DNA of 64,000 bases from Marsupella aquatica (taxonomy: Eukaryota; Marchantiophyta). Below, piece by piece: positions 55,628-64,000 of this stretch. The stretch covers positions 14,942,001 through 15,006,000 of the forward strand of contig OZ316899.1 in the NCBI GenBank assembly GCA_973895155.1. Reading direction: 5' to 3'. Under the pieces are notes generated by a model that searched no databases, was not told the origin of the DNA, and saw nothing but the letters and a program-made list of their open reading frames with translations. The stretch's first letter is position 1. Each line of letters opens with the position of its first letter. The position numbers were made by a program, and so were the translations under genes.

Positions 55628-56548
55628 AGGCTCTAGATCTGATGGTTGTTGGACCCCATGTATATTGAATTAAATGTTGCCAAGAACCTGGTGAAGCACA
55701 TTTATGGGATGAATGGTACTCGTGGGGTCCGAGAGGATGCAAAGCAGGTTGGAGTGGTCAAGAGTTGTTGGATAACTCGAGATGGGGAGAAGCCACCTGC
55801 TCCTTGGGTTTCCCCAAAACAGATTTTGAAGGAGATCAACGGGATGATATGTGAAATGAAGTTCCCTAGCCATTACGGAGCCGGCTTCCGTGGGTGCACT
55901 ACAAGGGAAGACCACATACCCCCAATAGGCTTGAAGTCTCACAATTATCACAAGTTGATTCAACAATTGTGTTACCTGCTGTCTTGCGTTGTTGTGATGA
56001 TTCTAGAGAGCGACGCCTACTCCGACATACAGTATATGAGTTGTGCTCCATTTTCAGGTTAGCATAGTCTTGTTGGCATATATTTATGATATGATCATTG
56101 CATATGTTTATCATACTAATAATTTGACAAAATCTTGAGTACCCCTTACAGGTGGGTATGCGCCAAGGAAATAAAGGAGAGTGAGATTCCAGAGATGAGG
56201 GAATGGTCTGCCCGTGTTATGTGCAATATGGAGAAGGTCTTTCCCCCATGTATTTTTGACATGCAGTTGCATTTGCTATGTCATCTGGTGGATGAGGTAG
56301 CCATTGCTGGTCCAGTGCATGCGCGGTGGATGTATTGGGTAGAGCGGTTCATGAAAGTGCTAAAGTCTTGGGTGCACCAACCCGCTCGACCAGAGGGAAG
56401 TATGGCAACAGGGTATATTATGTCGGAGTGCCTGTTCTACTCAAGCGGGGTGATAGGGAGTTTGGACACACAAGCTCCCACAGCTTGGGAAGAGGCACAA
56501 GATGATGACAATGGTGGGTTGCAAGTGATGGGCACATCAAAGAAGTGA
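55628..56548 (+). pseudogene. CACTA-3 DUF4218 region
   Basis: After the intron, LDPMYIELNVAKNLVKHIYG (the usual MHIEKNV region), WVSPKQILKEINGM, and LKSHNYHKLIQQL. A second intron ends at a CTTACAG acceptor near 56150, then EWSARVMCNMEKVFPPCIFD, LHLLCHLVDEVAIAGPVHAR, WMYWVERFMKVLKSWV, EGSMATGYIMSECLFYSSGV. The DUF4218 signature is complete. A TAG occurs before LDPM and frame continuity depends on splicing. Confidence 0.82.
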
Positions 56549-56812
56549 TCATTACATGATGACATTTTTGCCGACAGATCCACAATTATGTGTTGGAGAA
56601 CCGCACCGAGATGTCAGATTGGAGAGAGTTGTATAGGTAGGGACGTAATCCTTCATGTTGAGTCCTACTTAGATTTAAAATGTACATTCAAGGTTGTTGG
56701 CACAAATTGGGATCTAATGTATATGTGACCCAGTACTTGCAGGGCATGGGTGGAGCAGTAGTGGATAGGGGCAGCACGAGACCGTGTTCATGCATCATTT
56801 TGCATATGGGCC

Positions 56813-57358
56813 TTGGAGCGCATGGAGGGGCTCCTTGCAGTGCATGGCCCTACATTCATTCCCATTGATGTACAGAACATCATTAGGGGCCCTTCGATGT
56901 GGGCTATGAGTCATACTCACATGTATGAGTCAGGGCACCACTTTCGAACTTGGAGGACGGACCATATGAAGAAGAGTACTTGTAACTTTGGAGTATATAT
57001 GGTGACCGATGTAGGTGATGTTGAGGTTCCTTATTGTGGCATTGTCTTGGATATTTTGGATGTTAATTTTGGCTTGTTTACCACCACGGTGTTAGAGGTG
57101 AGGTGGCACAAGTCCATCATGTCACCTCCAGCAAGAGCTACCATGGTGAAGGATGAGTGTGGATTTTATCGTGTGGACACGACCCATGTTGCACCAAGCG
57201 GGACTGAGTTTAGTGACACTATAGTTTTTCCTAGCCAAGTGGATCAATGCATTATGGTTCCGATGCACAGCATGGGAGGATGGTGCATTGTGATTCCCAT
57301 CTTTCCACGCCGTAGGAAGGGCTTCATGCCATCAGCTATTGCAGACGATGAGGATTGA
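56813..57358 (+). CDS. CACTA-3 DUF4216 exon
   Basis: A 181-codon plus-strand frame: MSHTHMYESGHHFRTWRTDH, STCNFGVYMVTDVGDVEVPY, CGIVLDILDVNFGLFTTTVL, EVRWHKSIMSPPARATM, and FPSQVDQCIMVPMHSMGGWC. This is the DUF4216 layout, with an acidic C-terminus (AIADDED). It ends at TGA 57356-57358 and completes the transposase gene. It is more complete than the matching exon of CACTA-1. Confidence 0.78.
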   Translation: MERMEGLLAVHGPTFIPIDVQNIIRGPSMWAMSHTHMYESGHHFRTWRTDHMKKSTCNFGVYMVTDVGDVEVPYCGIVLDILDVNFGLFTTTVLEVRWHKSIMSPPARATMVKDECGFYRVDTTHVAPSGTEFSDTIVFPSQVDQCIMVPMHSMGGWCIVIPIFPRRRKGFMPSAIADDED

Positions 57359-57555
57359 CATGATAGACTCACTATCCCCATTTGTATTGATTGTTGTCAC
57401 GGTTTTCATATAAACAGACATATTTCATGGCCTAGGCATCTGTCAATTTGGAGAGTGGGATGGGCTTGTTAATCACTTGGTAAAGAAAACAAGTAACAAC
57501 CATACATTTATGGACATGATCCCTCGGCCTTCTGCTACAAGGGATAACTGTCATT

Positions 57556-57826
57556 AACGTCGTCCGACCAATTTTACGTCAATGCCAAATTCTCTAACGT
57601 CATTTATAGCTATGCAAACTCGACGTAACGGGAGTTAACGTTGTGTACCAAACCATCAGCCGATGTTATAAGGGATTATTAACGTCGTTCTATACTTCAT
57701 ATCATAGTAAAAACAACATTCTTAACAATGTATGGCGTGACAAAAATATATTACCTCGAGTAGAACAAAGTTAATAATTTAGATACGACGTTCCAATCAA
57801 CGTACTAAATTTTCTTCAACGTTAAT
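57556..57826. repeat. ACGT array downstream of CACTA-3 transposase
   Basis: About nine TAACGTC/GACGTTA-type motifs in both orientations in 270 bp. Similar motif and density to 54283-54588 and 58699-59022. Confidence 0.65.
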
Positions 57827-57891
57827 CACAGGAAAAAGATACAACATTCAAACCACACAATTGTTGCGACAAATAGCACTCATGGATGTGT

Positions 57892-58640
57892 TTATTGCTG
57901 CACATGGACCAAATAGAGATACACAATAGCTCTACCATCCTTTCTATTGCAAATGTAGCCTACATGAGTCATGGTCATCCCTCTACACCCTCCCTCCAGA
58001 CTGATGTTGATTAAGGAGTCCCTTCTCCAGACCAGTAGTACTCCTCGTCCGCTTTCCTCTTCTTGTACAAAGCACGCCTTTGGCTGGCATTCCAATTCTT
58101 CCGCACAATAGCTTCACCGGCCTGTAGCCTCTGAGCCTCCACCTCGGCTGCACAACTTTCCTTGTAATCAAACATAGCAATATGAAGTTCAGTGGGTGAC
58201 AAGTCACATTTAGACAAGGTGGGAGGGTAGGCCTCACCATCATCATCCTCGGACAAATCTTCCAGACCACGATCATTGCTCGGATGCAACAAGAACTCTC
58301 CTGGATCCAACTACTTTTTGGCAAGAATGGAGCACTCTACCCACCGAGTAGAGATGAAATGCACGGTTTTAGCGAAATGCTCGATCAAGCCAGCATAGTC
58401 ACTGAAGTGCTCCACAACCTGTTTCCACGTATTTGCAATCAAGAAATTGGTGTGTGAGGTACATAGCTTGTCAACAAGCCCTCCACGGCAAAAGTACCCT
58501 CGAACCATCTTCTCCTCCTCACCAAGCGGGAGGAAACAACAATGCACATTTGCAAAGAACTTCCGCACCATAGTTGAACACTTTGCCTCCCACGGTTCAA
58601 CTTCTCTACACTGAGGACCTTTGATGTCTTCACTCGAGAA
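57892..58640 (-). pseudogene. Uncharacterised protein between two ACGT arrays
   Basis: The minus-strand frame is open from about 58640 to 58011 apart from one TAG at about 58311. It includes CSTMVRKFFANVHCCFLPLG, LVDKLCTSHTNFLIANTWKQ, VVEHFSDYAGLIEHFAKTVH, then an acidic stretch (LEDLSEDDDGEAYPP) and a C-terminal NASQRRALYKKRKADEEYYW. I do not recognise the family. Position between two arrays of a subterminal-type motif suggests a CACTA accessory (TNPA-like) gene. An alternative is a passenger gene. Confidence 0.4.
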
Positions 58641-58698
58641 TGCTGGCTATAGTGAGCCTCCCGCCTATAGTTCAGTCTGTCCTCCGCTGATATGTGGA

Positions 58699-59022
58699 AT
58701 TAACGTCGTTTTTCTCGATGCACGTATGGTATTCTATGACGACGCATCTGCAGATACGTCATTCCAAATGCCTAAACTTAAGAATGTCGTCCTATACATC
58801 GTTCTCATTTATGTCTTCTGGGAACAGGTAAGTTACCACGTCTAGTAAGACGTTATGTGAGGTACAACGTAAGATACGAGGTAACTTACCGTGTCTTAAA
58901 GGACGTAAAGTTAACGTCACACAAATCGACATTATCTGATCCCATCGAAACTCCGAATGACATCCAACAATAGTCCGGAGCTTAACGATGTATAGTCTGA
59001 CGTTAATGGAAGGAACGTCGTC
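58699..59022. repeat. ACGT array (right block)
   Basis: About ten ACGT cores (TAACGTCG, GACGTTAA, CAACGTAA) in both orientations within 325 bp. No clear CACTA terminus is visible next to it. Confidence 0.65.
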
Positions 59023-59049
59023 TTGGGTTAGGTTAAACCTGGTCCCGAA

Positions 59050-60287
59050 ATGCAAAAATTTAGTTGTGCATAGGCCTATTTAATTGCAAAAAATACTTTC
59101 TATAAAGTTTTTAGGGGTTTTTTTAATAAAAATGACAAAATTTAAAGAAAGAAAGGGCTTTGAAAAAATTTATTTTTCACTTATAAGTTAGGGGGGTCAA
59201 ACCCTAAAACATCGCACGCGATGTATGGCCCTCCATATAGTGACCCCCCCGAGTTTCATCACTTAAAGAAGGAGAAATGGTCTCTTGAGAGGAGATTGAT
59301 GCTCCTGGCGTAGCTCCCAAGGATTAACAGTGGTTTGTGGGTGAGGAGATTTCCAACGCAACCAAGGGCTTGGTTGGATTGGTGAGGATTAAACGGAGTC
59401 TTATTCTTGCGGAGTGGCTGCGGTGGTGTATGGTGAATCTGTTGGTGGCTGATTCAGGGAGATGCACTCGGAGGGAAGCAAATATGGTGGAAGGGGACGG
59501 ATCGATAGCACAAACAAAATGGAATGGAAATGGGGAGATGTGGTGGACGAGCCGGGAGTGACTCAACAACGTGATGCTCTGGAGTGATGATCCAAGTGAT
59601 AATCACATACAAAGAAAGGACTGCGAATAAAAGGGCCATTCTGAGGAAGAAGAGTTTTGGTACTCAAGATAGTGAGTGAATGTGGGCGGTCGGCAAATAC
59701 AAGGTAAGTTTGCGAGAAGCCCTTGAAGCTCGTGTTCTTGAGTGGTTGTAACAGTAGATGGATACAAAGGAGTTGGCTACACAAAAGGTTTAGCATGATG
59801 GGAGAACAAGGGGTAGACTATTATGGATCCTCGGGGCGTCGGTTTGCTCAGGTTGGACGGATGGTAGGTGGTCCTGCTACGTCGATGACGCAGCTGCTCC
59901 CTAAAGCTACATGCAAGGGAATTTGGCTGGAGGGTGAGGATAGGGGGAGAGCACAGAATATGGGGGGAGAGAGCGGAGGACCTGTGTTCTCTGCGTAGGA
60001 TGCGCGTTCGGGTAGAATCAAACCAAGTAGAACTTCACCTTCTGCTGGTCGGATCTTCTGTCGAGAGGAGATGAATGAGCAGGCGCACCTGGTAAAGGAA
60101 ATTAGACCTATGCTAAACAAGGAGAGAAAAAAGGTGATACCAAGAATTGTGAATGACACAGTGGGAGCGGTGTTGGATCATGTTACCTTTCAGCCCTGGG
60201 GGAAGGAAATAGAGGTGAGAGCTAGGAGGGAATGTTGGTCAATGGAACTCAACGGAGGGGAGAGAGGAGCCACGGGAGGAAAGGGAG
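59050..60287. other. Interval upstream of the LINE, no recognised gene
   Basis: Short frames only (for example 59337-59561). Purine-rich, GGGGAGAG-type sequence after 59900. It could be the 5' region of the LINE, but no signature supports this. Confidence 0.35.
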
Positions 60288-61030
60288 ATGCGAGGAGATT
60301 CTCTAGACAAGGAAGAACGCATCAGTATCCTTTGCAAAATTGCTATTAGATCCAAAGGTGATCTTGATAAGCGACTATTTGCAGAGGTGGATTGGAATCT
60401 ACGTGAAGCAACACGGAATGTGAGGCAATTATATAATTGTGCTCTCATTTGCTACTTCACTAGGAGAACACCGTTCCTCACGGAATTCAGAGCCTAGGTT
60501 GAGGAGGTGATGACCATTCAGGAGAATTGGCCAGTTTTACAAGTCAAGTTTGTTGGGAAAAACTTTTACATGATTGTATTTGAGAACCCTAATCATAGGG
60601 ACATGGCTCTCAACTATGCGCCTTGGTTCATGGACAGATGATTTGTCTATACATTCCCATGGGATCCGTCCTTTGGTGTAAAATGTGAGAGCTTTACTAA
60701 ACTCCCGGTTTGGATTGAGATCCCATTCTGGGACCTTGCACTCGAAGGCTGCCAAAGAACGATAGGTAGTTTGCTAGGGACGCTGCTTTACTACATTCAA
60801 GGGAATGAATTCAGCTCATACCTCCATGATTGAGCTTGCATTCTTTGGGATACGGATTGAGAAGTGCCTGCTAGTGTTAAGATTTGGATTTGAGATGACA
60901 TTGTTATTTGGCAACCAGTAACATTTAAAAACATTCCATATCACTGCTACCGATGCAATCAAAGAGGTCATCTGGCTCGAAATTGTAAAGCCAACTTGGA
61001 GGCTGACGGCTTAGTGCAGTCTGAAGTGGA
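60288..61030 (+). pseudogene. LINE (L1-type) ORF1, DUF4283 and zinc knuckle
   Basis: One frame runs from ISILCKIAIRSKGDLDKRLF through MTIQENWPVLQVKFVGKNFY, MIVFENPNHRDMALNYAPWF, KLPVWIEIPFWDLALEGCQR to a knuckle CYRCNQRGHLARNC near 60948. This is the DUF4283 plus zf-CCHC architecture of plant L1 ORF1. Stops at about 60496, 60640, 60832, 60858 and 60889 disable it. ORF1 would bind LINE RNA. Confidence 0.85.
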
Positions 61031-61944
61031 ACGCTAGAGGAAAAAGATGATGAGAGACATTTAGAGGTGGATCATGAGGAGGTGCTACGAGCAGAAGCAA
61101 ATGCTAAAGAGCGAGCTCTTTTTTGATCAACTATTGTGCCCCCGCATGAGGTAATATCCATTTCATGTGAGAAAGAAAGTGCTCAATTGGGATTGATTGT
61201 GGGCAACCCTGAACCCGGAGGTGCTGCACAGCTGGCCTTGGTTACTCAACAGAATGTGCTTCCTGTGGGTGAGATCTCAAAGACAGGATTGGGTGATGGA
61301 GTAATGGTCCCGTCTTTGGGCTTGGTTGACTGTATCACTGACTCATAAGCTCTTCTGGTAGCCCAGGATCCACCTTTGAATACCATTGACCCTTCACTTG
61401 GGGCACAACTCACCCTGAGTTTTACTTTGGACAGGGGAATTGACCCCCCTGCTTCCAACTTGGGTGCTGGAAATGACGAGACCTTCTCTTTCCATGAGGA
61501 ATCTGATGTTGAGATGTCTGAATATGAGGCATACATCTCACATAGAAAATTCAAGGCTTGAGCACGTAAACAAGAGCTTTGCACCCGCCTTTTGAGAAGA
61601 CGGAGAAGAATAAAGGAGAGGCCAAGAAACAAAGATCACTCAGATTCTCACGCGGTGCTATGTGTAATGCAGGCAGCGCGGATTGCTTGAGGAATAATTG
61701 ACTGAGGTGCAGCCTTCCAGGAGGGCATGATAACTTGACTGGGGACCCTGAGAGTGCTCCACAATGCGGAATGGAGAATATAGCCTCTCCCATGCGGGTC
61801 TCTTCAGCAAGGTCCATTAGTGGCTACATGAGTGGACCTATGGACCGTGATGTGATGGGGATGTCCCTGGTGGACGTAATCAAATTTGAGAAATAGGGGA
61901 CGGGAGGAGGCTGCGCTACAAACTAACCAGGGCATAGTAGCAGG
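61031..61944 (+). other. LINE linker between ORF1 knuckle and endonuclease
   Basis: Low-complexity coding-like sequence with short frames (for example 61136-61348 and 61376-61561, the second with an acidic SDVEMSEYEAYISHRK). It fits the C-terminal part of plant L1 ORF1 and the spacer before ORF2, but is too decayed to define. Confidence 0.5.
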
Positions 61945-62590
61945 ATGGAAGGAATATTTAGACTGGCATTGTGGAATGTCTGCGGACTGTGTGAACCTAA
62001 CCGCAAGCATATAATTAAGAACTGGGTAAGTTCATTGAGGGTGCCACTGGGAATACTGGCATTACAAGAAGTTAAAGCGGATAAATTTAGGCTCGATGGG
62101 GCGTTGAGAGCTATTCTCCCTATGTTTCAACATTTCTCTTCTGAGCCGGATGAAGGCAAAGGGGAATTGCATTACTTGTTCACCCAAGGCTGAAGGTGGT
62201 GAGCTCGGGAACACTAGACTTGGGAAGGGCAGTGTGGGCAGTGGTTGAGAAGGAAGCCATGACATTCGGGGTAGCCTGTATCTATGCCCCCAACTCAGCA
62301 CGATTAAGATCACTTTTATGGAATGATTTGAAGGTTTTGCTGCCACACAATGACTGGCTGTTGTGTGGTGATTTCAACATGACGGAACGTTGCACGGACT
62401 CAATGGGTACCTCACCATTGATTTGAGGTAGAGAGGCTGAATTCTGGAGATTTTTGAAGATGAGATTTAATCTTACTGATGCGTGGGATCTTAGAGGAGG
62501 AGCAGTGGGCCCTCATTTCACATGGAGGAGGAATAGGAATGGAGTGTTGATACAGTCTAGCTGGATAGGATTATGTTAGTGAAAGTGGTG
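61945..62590 (+). pseudogene. LINE ORF2 endonuclease domain, truncated
   Basis: Starts MEGIFRLALWNVCGLCEPNR, then LGILALQEVKADKF (catalytic Glu region), VACIYAPNSARLR, WLLCGDFNMTERC (GDFN motif), and DAWDLRGGAVGPHFTWRRNR ending DRIML. This is the APE-type endonuclease that nicks target DNA for reverse transcription. A stop near 62191 and one at 62426 break it, and sequence is lost before any RT motif at about 62590. Confidence 0.88.
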
Positions 62591-62602
62591 GATGGCTTAG
62601 CG

Positions 62603-62699
62603 AAGTTGAGCTTATTCACGATGGGGGATACTGTTGAGCTCAGCAAAGTTGAGCTCATTCACGAAGTTGAGCTCATTCACGAAGTTGAGCTCATTCACG
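62603..62699 (+). repeat. 18-bp minisatellite at the LINE break
   Basis: Three perfect tandem units of AAGTTGAGCTCATTCACG at 62646-62699, with one degenerate unit at 62603-62620. The unit probably arose at the junction where the LINE was truncated. Confidence 0.88.
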
Positions 62700-62714
62700 A
62701 TTCTGATACTGTTC

Positions 62715-63948
62715 CATTGCTTTAAGTATCGGAAGCGGCATCGGACCCCTCGTAAGAACAATGAGTTTTTTTAAATGTTGCTCTTTCACTCAATTCCACT
62801 TTAGGAGTACGGTAGGGGTAGGGGTTTGCATTCTTCAGTACCCTAAGAAGGCATGGGACCCCTTACAAGAATTGGGAAAAGTTGGGCCGATGCAAAGACT
62901 AGTTTTCATGCTAATGGGTTTCTCGTTTGGTATTGTGATGTGGTAGGAGCGGGACTAGGGTCAACCTATTGGGCCGTCAGAGAGGGAGTTAGCAAAGAGG
63001 GATGGACCCCGAGCTCTTAAGCTCCACCTTGAGGAGTTGGGAGAGGTAATTGGTGTTGAATTGGCCCTATATAGATTCACATTGTTTTTGGTTGTAGTCA
63101 ATATTAGAGAGCTTTCAAGGAACTATGTTTTCAAATGCAATTTAACCCTACTTATGTATTGTGCAGGATGAGGAGACAGGGTTTGATGAGGGAGAGGAGG
63201 GTGAGAGTGAGGAGGGTGAGGGAGAGGGAGAGGAGGGTGAGGGTGAGGGTGAGGAGGAGGGTGATGGTGATGGTGAAGAAGGAGAGGATGGTGAGGGAGA
63301 GGAGGGAGATGATTATGAGGCGTCTGTGCCCTTAGAGGGTGCGGCAGAGCGATCAGGGAGGGTGCCCCGAGTTACCCCTACCACTGCAGTCCCTCATGTT
63401 GCCCCCACATCAGCACAGAGGGGTAGGTCACATGGTGTTCATGGTGTGGCCTCCCATCAGTCGGGAGTGTCACAGAGTGCGAGGCCCGGCCCCTCAGAGG
63501 GTAGTACAGGTGGCACGGGACCAGGCCATTGCTCTGGAGTACTATCCGGTACACCTGGCTCTTCTCAACGAGTGGGCCGTGACATGGAGGATGGTGGTTC
63601 TAGGGGGCGAGCGGCATCACGTGAGTCTGGTGGGAGTACCGCACGACATGGGCCACAGACAGCATCTGCAGGGGATGCATCCCATCACTCTCACAGGTCT
63701 ACTGGAGGGGAGACGGCTCCTTCCACTCTGCCGTGTCAGGGGGTTTAGAGACATCTGTTGCACCTCAGCATCCTAGCGGTGCATCTAGTGGGTCAGGGTC
63801 CCGGCCAGCATCAGGCCAACCCACTGGTGAGCAGGTGGTTGCCACGGTTGTGGGCAGCCAGAGAGAGGAGGGGTCTTGTGTTCCTGGACCTGTACCACCC
63901 CGTCGTTCTCGCCCGAAGAAGAAGAAGGGATGCAACACACCTTTTTAG
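62715..63948 (+). mobile_element. Second, 5'-truncated copy of the TNPA-like CACTA segment
   Basis: Starts at TATCGGAAGCGGCATCGGACC, matching the end of the intron-1 array of CACTA-2 (about 46105-46125), and continues through exon 2, intron 2 and exon 3 equivalents. Exon 1 is missing. The right part continues past the window end. Confidence 0.75.
62947..63948 (+). pseudogene. tnpA-like: TNPA-like copy 2, exons 2 and 3
   Basis: Exon 2 62947-63045 (QPIGPSERELAKRDGPRALK with one TAG) and exon 3 63167-63948, both bounded by the same splice sites as copy 1. Exon 3 begins DEE then expands into a Glu/Gly repeat of about 45 residues absent from copy 1. It then matches SGRVPRVTPT, GGSRGRAASRESGGSTARHG, SGASSGSGSRPASGQP and the final RPKKKKGCNTPF. 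A frameshift near 63745 separates the middle from the C-terminus; exon length (782) is not a multiple of three. Confidence 0.72.
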
Positions 63949-64000
63949 AGCTTAGTGGCATGACCTAGATATATAGTGCATGGTAGCTTTTATACTAGCA

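Overview
This window looks like nuclear DNA from a land plant with a large, repeat-rich genome. It holds Ty1/copia elements primed by initiator tRNA-Met, Ty3/gypsy relics, CACTA (En/Spm) transposons with the plant-specific Transposase_21/DUF4218/DUF4216 set, an L1-type LINE, MITEs, and phase-0 GT-AG introns. I cannot name the species. There is no cellular housekeeping gene, tRNA, rRNA or CRISPR array that I can support. The sequence is layered mobile DNA, and almost every coding region is broken.

Layout. 1-659: the 3' end of a long non-autonomous retroelement. 1047-1730: a gypsy-type LTR. 1731-7496: a complete but defective copia element (copia-1). 7497-11047: remains of a gag-like, coiled-coil element. 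11048-24640: a gypsy element (5' LTR, PBS, gag, protease, start of RT) split by a second copia element (copia-2, 12475-22208). Copia-2 is itself interrupted by a 389-bp MITE and by about 4 kb of another coiled-coil element. 24989-32461: an inverted repeat with two 2.44-kb arms around a 2.6-kb spacer; the spacer holds a 100-N assembly gap flanked by identical 269-bp sequence. 32462-43919: a minus-strand CACTA element truncated at its transposase end. Between that transposase and a CACTA-type terminus lie F-box, tandem-BRCT and EDM2-like PHD reading frames. 44575-48055: a CACTA-type segment with a TNPA-like gene (three exons, phase-0 introns) and arrays of an ATCGGA motif. 48056-49259: a SET-domain reading frame and an acidic reading frame. 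49580-49926: a second copy of the MITE. 49931-53960: a fourth coiled-coil element on the minus strand. 53958-57358: another CACTA transposase on the plus strand. 57556-59022: ACGT-rich arrays around an unidentified minus-strand gene. 60288-62590: a LINE fragment (ORF1 and endonuclease). 62715-63948: a 5'-truncated second copy of the TNPA-like gene.

The most interesting feature is the pairing of CACTA transposases with chromatin- or ubiquitin-type domains: PHD, BRCT and F-box in one element, and SET beside another. This may be cargo that helps the transposon handle host silencing. It is an inference from position and strand, not a demonstrated function. A second theme is decay. Where two copies can be compared, the nonsense mutations are C-to-T or G-to-A transitions, as expected for deamination of methylated cytosine in silenced plant DNA.
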